Below are positions 33,075-42,136 of a stretch of 56,768 nucleotides of DNA, piece by piece (positions within the stretch are counted from its first letter, which is position 1; each line of letters begins with the position of its first letter). The notes beneath the pieces are model-generated. The model was not told the origin of the DNA, did no database searches, and saw nothing but the letters and a program-made list of their open reading frames with translations. This DNA comes from an uncultured Planctomycetota bacterium (GTDB lineage Bacteria; Planctomycetota; Phycisphaerae; SM23-33). The stretch covers positions 1 to 56,768 of the forward strand of contig CAITIS010000023.1 of assembly GCA_903892515.1 (NCBI GenBank). Direction: 5' to 3'. The translations under genes and the position numbers were made by a program.

Positions 33075-35429
33075 TTGATAGATCGCCAGAGCATTCACAA
33101 GACCAACGAGCAACGTAAGAGCGTCGACCCAGTCTGTGGGATGCAGGTCGATTCTTTGCACGCGCCAGCCAGCCGGGAGTACCGCGACAAGGCGTACTAC
33201 TTCTGCAGTGACGGCTGCGCGGAGGAGTTCCAGGCTGAACCGTCCAAGTACGTGAAGAGCAGTAAGGCCCACCCCGCGGACCGGCCAGAGGAGCGGGAGC
33301 ACGCGACCGGAGCTCCGAAGCAGCCAACCTACACCTGCCCCATGCATCCGGAGGTTCGCCAGGAAGGCCCTGGAGCCTGCCCCAAGTGCGGCATGGCCTT
33401 GGAGCCGCTGACGGTATCGGACGAGGGCCAAGAAGAAGACCACGAATTAAAGGACATGCCCCGCCGTTTCTGGGTCAGCGTCGTCCTGTCTGGCCCGCTC
33501 TTGCTGATCGCGATGATGCACATGGTGGGCGTGCATTGGCTCCCGGCCCCAGTACGCGCCTGGGTCGAGTTGGCTCTGGCCGCGCCGGCGGTGCTCTGGT
33601 GCGGTTGGCCGCTGCTGGTCAGGGGCTGGAGGTCGGTCGTCACCCTCAAGTTGAACATGTTCACGCTGGTTTCCGTCGGCGTGATGTCGGCCTGGGCATA
33701 CAGCGTCGTCGCAACCGTTATCCCGTTCATCTTTCCTTCCTCGTTCCGTGGCGAAGGCGGAACGGTCGGCGTCTATTTCGAGGCCGCCGGAGTGATTACC
33801 ACGCTGGTGCTGCTGGGGCAGGTGCTGGAAGGTCGCGCCCGCAGGCAGACGGGGACCGCCATCAAGGCCTTGCTGGGCCTGGCGGCCAAGACGGCGCGAG
33901 TCGTCCGTCCCGACGGCAGCGAACAGGACGTGCCCCTGGAACAGGTGCAGATCGGTGACCATCTGCGCGTTCGGCCGGGTGAAAAGGTGCCCGTGGACGG
34001 TAAGGTCCTGGAGGGCCGATCCAGCGTGGACGAGTCCATGATCACCGGCGAACCGATTCCGGTCGAGAAGCAGGCCAATGACAAGATCATCGGCGCGACC
34101 CTCAACGCCACGGGCAGCTTCGTCATGGAGGCCCAGCGGGTTGGAACTGACACGCTGCTGGCCCAGATCGTTCAGATGGTCGGCGAAGCCCAGCGCAGCC
34201 GAGCCCCGATCCAAAGGATTGCCGATGTAGTAGCCAGCTTCTTTGTCCCGGCCGTCCTGCTGTCGGCGGCAGTCACCTTCATCGTGTGGGCAGTCTTGGG
34301 GCCCAAGCCGGCCATGGCCTACGCCATCGTCAACGCGGTGGCCGTGCTAATCATCGCCTGTCCCTGTGCGCTGGGGCTGGCTACGCCGATGTCGATCATG
34401 GTCGGCGTGGGTCGCGGCGCGCAATCAGGCGTTCTGATCAAGAACGCTGAGTCGCTGGAGATCCTGGAGAAGATCGACACGCTCGTGGTGGACAAGACCG
34501 GCACGCTGACAGAGGGAAAGCCCCGCCTGGTCTCGATCCATCCCACCGAAGGACTGGACGAAAAGCAGCTCCTTCGACTGGCGGCAAGCCTTGATCGCGG
34601 CAGCGAGCACCCGCTTGCCGCCGCCATCGTCGCCGGAGCCAAGGACCGGGGCGTTGAACTCGCCGAGGCCACAGACTTCGAGTCCGTCACCGGCAAGGGT
34701 TTAGTCGGCCGTATCGACGGCAAGCAAGTCATGCTGGGCAACCGCAAGATTCTGGACGATGCCCACATCGACCCTGGTCCGCTCGCACAAAAGGCCGAAG
34801 AGCTCCGCGCCGAAGGCCAGACGGTCATGTTCGTCGCTATCGGCGACAAGCCCGTTGGGTTGCTCGGCGTGGCCGACCCGATCAAGGACTCGACGCGCGA
34901 AGGGGTCGATCTTTTGCGGGACGACGGCATAGAGATCGTGATGCTGACCGGCGACAGCCGGACTACCGCTCAGGCCGTGGCGAAGAAGTTGGGGCTGGAC
35001 CGTGTGGAGGCCGAGGTGCTGCCACAGCAGAAGAGCGAGGTGGTCAAGAAGCTCCAGGCCGAGGGCCGCAAGGTCGCGATGGCCGGTGACGGCATCAACG
35101 ACGCACCGGCCCTGGCACAAGCCCACGTGGGCATCGCCATGGGCACGGGCTCGGACGTGGCCATGCAGAGTGCCGGCGTGACGCTGGTGAAGGGTGATCT
35201 GCGCGGCATCGCGAAGGCCCGTCGCCTCTCGCGGGCAACCATGAAGAATATCCGCCAGAACCTCTTCTTCGCGCTGATCTACAACACGCTGGGCGTCCCT
35301 ATCGCGGCCGGGATTCTCTATCCATTCTTCGGGGTCCTCCTCAGCCCGATGATCGCGGCAGGCGCGATGACCTTCAGCTCGCTATCTGTCATCGGCAACG
35401 CTCTGCGGCTACGGCACGTCAGGTTGTGA
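33075..35429 (+). CDS. copper-translocating P1B-type ATPase with YHS and HMBD domains
   Basis: A heavy-metal-exporting P-type ATPase of about 784 residues. A YHS domain ('[24 protein letters not shown]'), then a heavy-metal-binding domain ('[19 protein letters not shown]'), then eight helices with the CPC ion motif '[18 protein letters not shown]', phosphorylation site '[16 protein letters not shown]' and '[20 protein letters not shown]'. The CPC site and Met/Cys-rich domains point to Cu(I)/Ag(I). No ATG precedes the YHS domain in frame; TTG at 33075 is a guess and the frame stays open further upstream without protein-like sequence. It is divergent from the Met-rich protein gene. Confidence 0.93.
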   Translation: MIDRQSIHKTNEQRKSVDPVCGMQVDSLHAPASREYRDKAYYFCSDGCAEEFQAEPSKYVKSSKAHPADRPEEREHATGAPKQPTYTCPMHPEVRQEGPGACPKCGMALEPLTVSDEGQEEDHELKDMPRRFWVSVVLSGPLLLIAMMHMVGVHWLPAPVRAWVELALAAPAVLWCGWPLLVRGWRSVVTLKLNMFTLVSVGVMSAWAYSVVATVIPFIFPSSFRGEGGTVGVYFEAAGVITTLVLLGQVLEGRARRQTGTAIKALLGLAAKTARVVRPDGSEQDVPLEQVQIGDHLRVRPGEKVPVDGKVLEGRSSVDESMITGEPIPVEKQANDKIIGATLNATGSFVMEAQRVGTDTLLAQIVQMVGEAQRSRAPIQRIADVVASFFVPAVLLSAAVTFIVWAVLGPKPAMAYAIVNAVAVLIIACPCALGLATPMSIMVGVGRGAQSGVLIKNAESLEILEKIDTLVVDKTGTLTEGKPRLVSIHPTEGLDEKQLLRLAASLDRGSEHPLAAAIVAGAKDRGVELAEATDFESVTGKGLVGRIDGKQVMLGNRKILDDAHIDPGPLAQKAEELRAEGQTVMFVAIGDKPVGLLGVADPIKDSTREGVDLLRDDGIEIVMLTGDSRTTAQAVAKKLGLDRVEAEVLPQQKSEVVKKLQAEGRKVAMAGDGINDAPALAQAHVGIAMGTGSDVAMQSAGVTLVKGDLRGIAKARRLSRATMKNIRQNLFFALIYNTLGVPIAAGILYPFFGVLLSPMIAAGAMTFSSLSVIGNALRLRHVRL

Positions 35430-35698
35430 GCATCTGCAAGCCGGACGGAATCTTCCCATCATTCTCCTGGCTCAACTTGAGCTTAGACCTTGGCGGCTCG
35501 TACTGCGCAAAAAAACAGCGGATCGGGAAAGGAGGAAAACCCAATTCGCTGTAGGGGTCGCTTGGTGAAAACGGCCCTCGCCTCGCTCGCTCTGTTCTTC
35601 CTACGTTCCCAAAGGACGGGCGGTTTGCACGTGGCCGGAATCCTCGTGTCACGGCATCTAGAATTGAGTGGAAGCGTTCCTAGACAAGAAGGTGAAGC

Positions 35699-36082
35699 AT
35701 GGCTCTGAACTTGAGTATCGAAAGTGAACGGGTTCTGGTCGTCTCCGTCAGCGGAAAGCTCGTCAAGGAAGACTACGAGCATCTAGTTCCCGAGGTTGAT
35801 CGCCTGATCCGCGAGCATGGCAAGATTCGCATCCTGTTTCAAATGCAGGACTTCCACGGGTGGACCACCGCGGCGATGTGGGAGGATACGAAGTTCGGCT
35901 TCCGGCACTTGCACGACCTCGAACGGCTTGCAATGATCGGTGAGACGCGATGGCAAAAGGGCATGGCCGTCTTCTGCAGGCCGTTTACCAAGGCCGAAGT
36001 CAGGTACTTTGACCACGCCCACTCCGACGAGGCACGCCGCTGGGTCCAGGAACAACTGGTGCAGGCCCCAACGACGGTGTAG
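35699..36082 (+). CDS. SpoIIAA-like (STAS/SEC14-type) protein
   Basis: A 127-residue soluble protein matching the SpoIIAA-like family (PF11964): 'VLVVSVSGKLVKEDYEHLVP', 'KIRILFQMQDFHGWTTAAMW' and 'RLAMIGETRWQKGMAVFCRP', then a 'ARRWVQ' tail. In this group the fold resembles anti-anti-sigma domains without the phospho-serine, and the role is unknown. AAGGTGAAGC precedes the ATG. It sits between a copper ATPase and a ClC channel, likely as its own transcription unit. Confidence 0.85.
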   Translation: MALNLSIESERVLVVSVSGKLVKEDYEHLVPEVDRLIREHGKIRILFQMQDFHGWTTAAMWEDTKFGFRHLHDLERLAMIGETRWQKGMAVFCRPFTKAEVRYFDHAHSDEARRWVQEQLVQAPTTV

Positions 36083-36182
36083 ATTGATGTTCCCGCGATG
36101 TGATGTGCAATACATCAAACACCGCTATTAAGTGGGAAGAGCGTTCGTATTCCTTGCCCTGACTGACGAGACTTAAGAACCG

Positions 36183-38093
36183 ATGAACAAACCGAAGATT
36201 GTGAATCGGATGGGCCTGGCTGCCAGGTCCTTTCATTTTGATTCCGTTTGGCGTCTGATCGCCTTGGCTGGCTTGGTCGGAGTGATCGCCGGACTGGGCG
36301 CGGTTGTCTTCCAGTTGCTATCGCACTTGGTGGTCCGCTACGGACTTGAGATGGTCGCCGGCTTCAAGCCCCAGTCTCCACTGGGCGATTGGCAGGTCTT
36401 TGGCGATATTCAGCCGCTGCTGGGCGGCTTCGTGCCCTGGATGATCCTGCCGGTCATCGGGCTGGGGGGCTTGCTCTCCGGCGTCATCGTCTATTGGCTG
36501 GCGCCCGAGGCCGAAGGGCACGGCACTGATGCGGCCATCAAGGCCTACCATCGCAACCGCGGCATCATTCGGCCAATCGTGCCGCTGGTGAAGATCGTCT
36601 GCTCGGCCCTGACGATCGGGACGGGCGGCTCGGGCGGCCGCGAAGGCCCCATCGCCCAGATCGGTGCGGGCTTTGGCTCGTTCCTGGCCACGCGACTGAA
36701 GCTCTCCGAATATGATCGCCGCATCCTGCTGGCGGCCGGGCTGGGCGCGGGCATCGCTGCCATCTTCAAGGCCCCACTGGCCGGGGCCATCTTCGCCATC
36801 GAAGTATTGTATCGCGACGAGGACTTCGAGGCCGAAGCGTTGATGCCGGCGTTCATCTCTTGCACGGCCGCCTACTGCGTCTTCGGCTTGGTGGCGCGAT
36901 ACGCCTTTGGTGTGCGAAACGCCTTCGAGCCGCTGTTCGTCGTGTCGCCCGGTTTGAAGTTCTCCGATCCGATGTTGCTGTTGCCGCTGACACTGCTGGC
37001 ACTGGTGATGGTGGCTGCCTCGCGGCTGTACGTAAAAAGCTTCTATGGCCTTCAGAATGCCTTCACGAGACTGCCGATTCGCAAGCACTTCCGGCCTGCG
37101 GTTGGCGCGTTGGCCGCCGGCGCGGTCGGCCTGGCCATCTTCTACAGTTTGGCGTACTTAGGCCCAGACGTGCAGCAGGACTCCCTCAACGTGCTCTCCT
37201 ATGGCTACGGGCTGCTGCAATCGATCATGGACGGCCAGTTTCACTACAACGTGGCTGCTGGCGTGGTGCTCCTGCTGCTGGTCGGGCTGGGCAAGATCGT
37301 GACCACATCGCTCACCATCGGCTCAGGCGGCTCGGGGGGCGTCTTCGGCCCCAGCATGGTCATCGGTGGCGCGCTGGGCGGAGCGATGGGCCTGCTCCTG
37401 AAGGCCTGGATGCCGGGCGTGGTCACGCGCGTGGATGTCTTCGTCATCCTGGGAATGGCCAGCTTCTTCTCGGCCGCTGCCAAGACGCCGGTCAGCACGA
37501 TCATCATGGTCTCGGAGCTGACCAGCGGATACGAACTGCTCGTGCCGGCCATGTGGGTTTCGGCCGTGGCGTATCTGCTCAGCCGTGGGTGGTCGATCTA
37601 CCGCGAGCAGGTGCCTTCCCGGATCTACTCGCCGGCACATCGAGGCGACTTTATCATCGGCGTGATGAAAGGCATCACGCTCGGCAAGATATGGAAGCCA
37701 GATGCTCGGCAAATCGTTACCTTCGCTCTGGACACGCCTTTGGCAAAGGTGATGGAGTCGATCCCCGTCACTACCCAGACTGTGTTCCCGGTCCTGGACA
37801 AGGACGGCAACTACTGCACTTTGTTCAGCTTGAACCAGATCCGGCGCGTCATCTACGAGAAAGCGTTCGGGGAGTTCGCGATCGTCGCCGACATTGCAGC
37901 GCAGAATGTTGAGCCGCTTCGGCTTGACACCGACCTGTCGGCCGTGATGGTAGAATTTGCCCAATTGGCCTACGAGGAGTTGCCAATCGTCAACTCGGGG
38001 ACATCCCAGCACGTCATCGGCCTACTTCGGCGCCAAGACGTGATTGCAGCGTACAACAGCCGCCTAGCCGAAGTGCAATCCGGGAAAACGTAA
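36183..38093 (+). CDS. ClC-family chloride channel/antiporter with C-terminal CBS pair
   Basis: A 636-residue membrane protein. The ClC ion-path motifs are intact: 'GTGGSGGREGPIAQIGAGFG' (with the gating Glu of GREGP), 'GSGGSGGVFGPSMVIGGALG' and 'MASFFSAAAKTPVSTIIMVS'. Residues from about 505 form a CBS pair ('PLAKVMESIPVTTQTVFPVL', 'ELPIVNSGTSQHVIGLLRRQ'). Retention of the gating Glu favours a Cl-/H+ exchanger over a channel, which is inference. The last 38 codons and 22 bases beyond the stop recur, diverged, 1890 bases to the right. Confidence 0.94.
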   Translation: MNKPKIVNRMGLAARSFHFDSVWRLIALAGLVGVIAGLGAVVFQLLSHLVVRYGLEMVAGFKPQSPLGDWQVFGDIQPLLGGFVPWMILPVIGLGGLLSGVIVYWLAPEAEGHGTDAAIKAYHRNRGIIRPIVPLVKIVCSALTIGTGGSGGREGPIAQIGAGFGSFLATRLKLSEYDRRILLAAGLGAGIAAIFKAPLAGAIFAIEVLYRDEDFEAEALMPAFISCTAAYCVFGLVARYAFGVRNAFEPLFVVSPGLKFSDPMLLLPLTLLALVMVAASRLYVKSFYGLQNAFTRLPIRKHFRPAVGALAAGAVGLAIFYSLAYLGPDVQQDSLNVLSYGYGLLQSIMDGQFHYNVAAGVVLLLLVGLGKIVTTSLTIGSGGSGGVFGPSMVIGGALGGAMGLLLKAWMPGVVTRVDVFVILGMASFFSAAAKTPVSTIIMVSELTSGYELLVPAMWVSAVAYLLSRGWSIYREQVPSRIYSPAHRGDFIIGVMKGITLGKIWKPDARQIVTFALDTPLAKVMESIPVTTQTVFPVLDKDGNYCTLFSLNQIRRVIYEKAFGEFAIVADIAAQNVEPLRLDTDLSAVMVEFAQLAYEELPIVNSGTSQHVIGLLRRQDVIAAYNSRLAEVQSGKT

Positions 38094-38115
38094 CGGAGGT
38101 CGACCGCCGGCTCAC
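37981..38115 (+). repeat. direct repeat, copy 1 (tail of the ClC gene)
   Basis: This 135-base stretch, covering the final ClC codons and 22 bases after its stop, recurs at 39871-40005 with no gaps and 117 of 135 bases identical by manual count. Homology stops abruptly on both sides. Both copies lie next to integrase N-terminal remnants, which suggests a past insertion or recombination event. Confidence 0.88.
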
Positions 38116-38149
38116 AACATCTCCAGTCACTGTATTCTCTGCGAACGGC

Positions 38150-38343
38150 AACCAATATCCCAAACCCCTGACTTGGAAACCCTGGACGTTCTTCGCCGCC
38201 ACCCTGGCGGGCTGGATGAACCGGCAGCGGCAGGAAGTGATTCAGTGCCCGCAGGCCGAGAATCAAGTCCTGCATAAGAAGTTCGGCCGAAAACGCCTCA
38301 TCCTCAACGAGCCCAGAAACGCCGCTAGGCAACGGCAGCCCTG
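38150..38343 (+). pseudogene. integrase/transposase N-terminal remnant (first)
   Basis: In frame from about 38150 the sequence reads '..TWKPWTFFAATLAGWMNR', then 'QRQEVIQCPQAENQVLHKKF' and 'GRKRLILNEPRNAARQRQP', ending in TGA at 38341-38343. This resembles the leader of planctomycete-type IS integrases (a helical 'NRQQQ..EEN..L' segment before the catalytic core). No catalytic domain follows and no good start precedes it. It is a decayed fragment 57 bases after the ClC stop. The rest of 38094-38493 holds no gene. Confidence 0.6.
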
Positions 38344-38493
38344 AAGCCGGCCAGACCCCTATTGGGACTGTCTTTCCTCGCAAATTCAGGTACGGATGGA
38401 TGGGCTCTTTTGAAACATCGCCCGTAATAAGAGTGCTTGACCAATACTGGAGCCGCTCGCGCAGGCTACAAGAAACCAGTTGGAGATACTGTT

Positions 38494-39597
38494 GTGAAGT
38501 TAACCGTTGTCCCAGTCGTTCTATCCATTGTCTGTGGTCTCGTGGGGCTCAACCGGGCTTCCGCCCAAGCTCTTGAGGGAGCCACCCTGTACAACAACAA
38601 CTGCACCTCGTGTCACAGCTACCTGGCCACGTCTAATGTCCGAGGCACAACAGCCGCACAGACCCGAGCCGCCATTAACGCCAACTTCGGCAACATGGGC
38701 CAACTGCTGTTGTCGGACGCCCAGTTGCAGGCCATCGCCGAGGCCTTGAGCAACACCCCCGTACACGTGACCGGACAACTGGTCAGCAACAACGGCGGCA
38801 TCTTGACGATCAGTTCGGCTGGTACTCAGAGCAGCGTTGCCACCAACGCCAACACGACCGTCACTATCACGGGCATAGCCGCCACCGTGGCCGGCCTAAA
38901 GGCGGGCATGGCAGTCCACGTGACCTCGGTGGGCGGAACGGCCACCGCCATCGTCGCCACCATCCCGATCTTGCACGTTGCCGGTCCGATCACGGCCATT
39001 AATGGGGTTCAGATCACCCTTCAGCAGACGACCGGGCCAACCACCTTCCTGACCGACGCCAACACCAAGGTCACAGTGAAGGCCAAGGCTTCAATCGTGG
39101 CTGCACTTAAGATCGGCATGCATGTGACCGGCACGACCGAATTGGGCACGGCCACGCTGATTACGGCCACGGTACCGATCATGCACGTGGCCGGTCCGAT
39201 CACGGCCATCAATGGCGCCCAGATCACGATTCAGGCGACCACAGGTCCGGTAAGCTTCGCCACCGACTCCAACACCAAGGTCACGTTGACGGCCAAGGCT
39301 TCGACCGTGGCCGCCTTGAAGGTCGGCATGCACATGACAGGCACGACCGAGTTAGGCAAGGCTACGCTGATTGCGGCCACGGTGCCGATCATGCACGTGT
39401 CCGGTCCGATCATGGCCATCACCGGCAGCCAGATCACAATCCAGACGACGACTGGGCCGGTGACCTTCCTGATCGACGCCAACACCAAGATCACGCTGAA
39501 CGCCAAGGCCGCGACGCTGGCCGATCTGAAGGACAGCCAAACCCTTGCGGCCGTGACGGCGCTGGGCACGGCCACGACGGTCACGGCAAAGGGCTAA
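38494..39597 (+). CDS. secreted cytochrome c-domain protein with 70-residue tandem repeats
   Basis: A 367-residue exported protein. A signal peptide (cleavage after 'NRASA', residue 24) is followed by a heme-binding 'YNNNCTSCHSYLATSN' (CxxCH at 37-41) in a short cytochrome c domain, then four repeats of about 70 residues. Each repeat has the pattern 'HVAGPITAINGVQITLQ', 'DANTKVTVKAKAS', 'LKIGMHVTGTTELGTATLI', which resembles DUF5666. GGAG lies 8 bases before GTG at 38494, so that start is used; the frame is open to 38437. It may be an electron carrier tethered to a beta-rich scaffold. Thr/Ala/Val-rich composition is unlike its neighbours. Confidence 0.78.
   Translation: MKLTVVPVVLSIVCGLVGLNRASAQALEGATLYNNNCTSCHSYLATSNVRGTTAAQTRAAINANFGNMGQLLLSDAQLQAIAEALSNTPVHVTGQLVSNNGGILTISSAGTQSSVATNANTTVTITGIAATVAGLKAGMAVHVTSVGGTATAIVATIPILHVAGPITAINGVQITLQQTTGPTTFLTDANTKVTVKAKASIVAALKIGMHVTGTTELGTATLITATVPIMHVAGPITAINGAQITIQATTGPVSFATDSNTKVTLTAKASTVAALKVGMHMTGTTELGKATLIAATVPIMHVSGPIMAITGSQITIQTTTGPVTFLIDANTKITLNAKAATLADLKDSQTLAAVTALGTATTVTAKG
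38764..39597 (+). repeat. four tandem 210-bp coding repeats
   Basis: Unit starts at 38764, 38974, 39184 and 39394 are exactly 210 bases apart. The first unit is the most divergent; units 2-4 are close at DNA level, for example the CACGT..GGTCCGATCA stretch at each start. The 3' copies are nearly identical over long blocks, which points to recent amplification and unstable length. Confidence 0.85.
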
Positions 39598-39665
39598 GAA
39601 GAGATGATATCCTGGTCTGAGTCGTAAGCACGGAGAGTGGACGGAGCGTCCCATCACCCAAAGGC

Positions 39666-39983
39666 ATGACAGACTTGGTCCATGACCTTACGCCCCGGAG
39701 GCGTGCCATTATGATTCGTCTCATGCCCCTATTACCCTGGTGATTCTCTCTGGTGGCCATCGCTGGTCGGAGGAAGCGGCAGCAGGAGGCACTCAACTTC
39801 CTCAAGGCAGAGAATCGCCCAGTGTTCCGCAATGGTCACCAGGAGCACGATGGTGAGCCTGTCTATTGCATGCCAATCGTCAACTCGGCCACCTCCCAGC
39901 GCGTCATTGGCCTGCTTCGGCGTCAAGATGTGATTGCTGCGTACAACAGCCGTCTAGCCGAAGTGCAATCTGGGAAAGCGTAG
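39666..39983 (+). pseudogene. integrase N-terminal remnant fused to a truncated ClC tail
   Basis: From the ATG at 39666 the frame reads 'MTDLVHDLTPRRRAIMIRLM', 'PLLPW', then TGA at 39741-39743. It continues in the same frame as 'FSLVAIAGRRKRQQEALNFL' and 'KAENRPVFR', which fits the leader of the same IS integrase type as at 38150 with a nonsense mutation. After 'NGHQEHDGEPVYC' it turns into the ClC CBS tail 'MPIVNSATSQRVIGLLRRQ'. No channel domain is present. The remainder of 39598-40073 carries no gene. The ORF from 39753 is therefore not a functional protein. Confidence 0.7.
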
Positions 39984-40005
39984 TGGAGGCCGGTCACCGG
40001 CTCAC
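39871..40005 (+). repeat. direct repeat, copy 2 (orphan ClC tail)
   Basis: Second copy of the 37981-38115 sequence, 87% identical without gaps. Most differences are synonymous third-position changes, which suggests that it diverged while still coding, or came from a related ClC gene, before being truncated. Confidence 0.88.
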
Positions 40006-40073
40006 GAACGATATCGTGCCAGTCCGCAAGACAAAGCTGGGTGGTCCGCTACTATCCGGGGCAAGTGAGCCAC

Positions 40074-41495
40074 TCAGGCTAACGGACTGATCAGCTTGGC
40101 CGAGTCGTCCGCGACCCGTTGCAACCAGCTGCGGTTCTTCCACTGATCGAGGAATGGCACAGATCTGGCCATGTACTGGTCCTGGATTTCCCGCAGGATC
40201 CTCACTGCCGTTGCCGTGTAGAGGATCAGGTTCGCTTCGATATCCAAACGAAACGACCGGACGTCGAAGTTGGCCGAGCCAACCATGCCGATCTCGTCGT
40301 CCACGGTCATGGACTTGGCATGCAGGAACCCGTCGCGGTAACAATGCACGTGGACCTTCGCGTCGGTGAGCTCGGCTGAGTAGGCCCGCCCGGCCGCGTC
40401 GGCCAGGTGTGAGTCGGAACGGGCCGGAACAATCACGTTCACGTCCACGCCTCGCTGGGCGGCCAGGCGGAGCGAAAGCATCACCGCCTCGTCCGGGATG
40501 AAATATGGCGTGGTCAGGATCACCCGTCGGCGAGCCAGGCCCAGCAACTCCACCGTCTGGTCGCGTACAGGCGGAAACGGGTAAAGCGGGCCGCTGGGCA
40601 TGAGCTGGGCCACGATGTCCCCGGCCGGTTCAGGATTGGCCAAGACGTTGTCGAACGACAACGACTCGCCGGCCTCCAGCTTCCAGTCCGCCAGGAACAG
40701 CAACTGCAGTTGCAGGGCGGCGGGACCTTGCACGCGGGCCATCAGGTCGCGGTAGAGCCCTTTGGCTGCCGGACGAAACCCCGGGGCAACGATGTTCCAC
40801 GACCCAATGTAGCCCACCCGGCCATCGATGACTCCGATCTTGCGGTGGTTCCGCACATCCAGTCGAGCCAGCCGGCCCTTCAGGGGGTTGAACGGCATGG
40901 CCGGCACGACGCGGATGCCCTTACTGTTCAACCGGGAGGCAAGCCTCCTGAGGAACAGACGCGACCCCAGCGCGTCAGCCACTACCCGGCAGGCCACGCC
41001 GCGTGCCGCCGCCCGTTCCAGAGCCTCGACCACGCTGTGTCCCACACCGTCGTCGCCGATGATGTAGAACACCAGATGCACATGGTGCTTCGCAGCGTCA
41101 ATGTCCCGCAGCAGCCACTCAAGAGTTTGCTCGTGCTGGGTTGAGAATTCCACCGCGTTGCCCCCGTTGGGCGGCAGGGCGCCGCATGCTTCGGCGGCCC
41201 GAGCGATGGCTTCAAGCTGAGGCGCCAGCTGTACCTTTTGCAGGCCTTGCTCAACCTGCACAAAACGCTCGGCCGCCGTGGACCCGTCCAAGGCCTGACG
41301 GTAACGTACGATCCGCCGCCGCCCCAGGGGGTTTGCGGCAAACATCAGAAAGAGCGCCGGACCCACCCACGGAACGGCAAACATCACCGCCAGCCAGCCC
41401 AACGCCTTGGACGGGGTGTAACGATGCGCCAGCACGGGAATCAGGATCAGGCCGATCGCCCAGCCGCTAATGTGAATCGCATACCACCAAGGCAT
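40074..41495 (-). CDS. cls: cardiolipin synthase (phospholipase D superfamily)
   Basis: Joins two phosphatidylglycerols into cardiolipin. From ATG 41495 it has 473 residues, the usual length. Two N-terminal membrane helices ('YAIHISGWAIGLILIPVLAH', 'GWLAVMFAVPWVGPALFLMF') precede two HKD motifs: 'VRNHRKIGVIDGRVGYIGSWN' has HxKxxxxD in HRKIGVID, and the second is 'HAKSMTVDDEIGMVGSANFD'. Both are intact. The frame is open to 41636, and ATGs at 41549 and 41522 are alternatives; no strong ribosome site decides. It is the last leftward gene before the mobile region. Confidence 0.93.
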   Translation of the reverse strand: MPWWYAIHISGWAIGLILIPVLAHRYTPSKALGWLAVMFAVPWVGPALFLMFAANPLGRRRIVRYRQALDGSTAAERFVQVEQGLQKVQLAPQLEAIARAAEACGALPPNGGNAVEFSTQHEQTLEWLLRDIDAAKHHVHLVFYIIGDDGVGHSVVEALERAAARGVACRVVADALGSRLFLRRLASRLNSKGIRVVPAMPFNPLKGRLARLDVRNHRKIGVIDGRVGYIGSWNIVAPGFRPAAKGLYRDLMARVQGPAALQLQLLFLADWKLEAGESLSFDNVLANPEPAGDIVAQLMPSGPLYPFPPVRDQTVELLGLARRRVILTTPYFIPDEAVMLSLRLAAQRGVDVNVIVPARSDSHLADAAGRAYSAELTDAKVHVHCYRDGFLHAKSMTVDDEIGMVGSANFDVRSFRLDIEANLILYTATAVRILREIQDQYMARSVPFLDQWKNRSWLQRVADDSAKLISPLA

Positions 41496-42019
41496 GGTCG
41501 GAAGTCTACTCCATCGCCACATCGCCGACAACCGGAAGCGCAGCGGCATGGGCAGCTGCTCGCAGGCATTGTCGTCCAGTTCGGATTCTGTTTGGAAAGG
41601 ACGCAATGACGTGGTAAAAAGGGAGTAGATGCACATGGCGCGGCAGGTTGTCTGCCTGCTTCGAGATTTGACCGAGGAGCGGACCCGACAGCGGGTCTGA
41701 CGCGGAAGCGCCGCCGTGACCTCGATTCACTTGTGCCCCTGGCTTATTGCGCCGGCGGGCCGGAAAAGGAATCGAGGTATGCGCCACCGCAAGAACTCTT
41801 CGGATCGCCCATCCCACCCAATCCCAACGGTCAAAACAGCCCCAAGTTCCATATATGGAACAATTCTTGCGCCGATTCGGAATCGGTTTGGTGCAGGTGC
41901 AACGCCTCGGTATCCAGGAGATAGCGGAGGAGATTTTCCAATCAAACGGGCGCGGCGGCCGTGAACGGCATAGGTAACCAGTAGGTAGTGATTGCGCGGA
42001 CCGAAAGGAATCAACGCCC
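41496..42019. other. intergenic region at the left edge of the mobile element
   Basis: No convincing gene. A 40-codon plus-strand frame (41855-41977, starting 'MEQFLRRFGIGLVQVQRLGI' and rich in Ile, Glu and Arg) has no clear ribosome site but looks faintly protein-like. It may be a small element gene or debris. Long antisense frames here have no protein character. Confidence 0.4.
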
Positions 42020-42136
42020 ATGGGGCCTGGCGGGGCGTACGTCTGGACCGAGGTGGACCTGCGCCGGGCGGCGTGGGTGCTGCTGGGGTGCGATCTGGAC
42101 GACGTGCTGACCGTGCGAAAGGAGGTCGGACAGTGA
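42020..42136 (+). CDS. 38-residue small protein coupled to the ParB/Topo VI-A-like gene
   Basis: MGPGGAYVWTEVDLRRAAWV begins this short frame, which ends '..LDDVLTVRKEVGQ' with TGA at 42134-42136, overlapping the next ATG (TGATG). AAAGGAA lies about 9 bases before the ATG, and a second ribosome site (AAAGGAGG) inside its 3' end serves the next gene. The composition (Trp, Val, Asp, Leu) and coupling support real translation. I recognise no family; it may be a leader peptide or a partner of the downstream protein. Confidence 0.55.
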   Translation: MGPGGAYVWTEVDLRRAAWVLLGCDLDDVLTVRKEVGQ

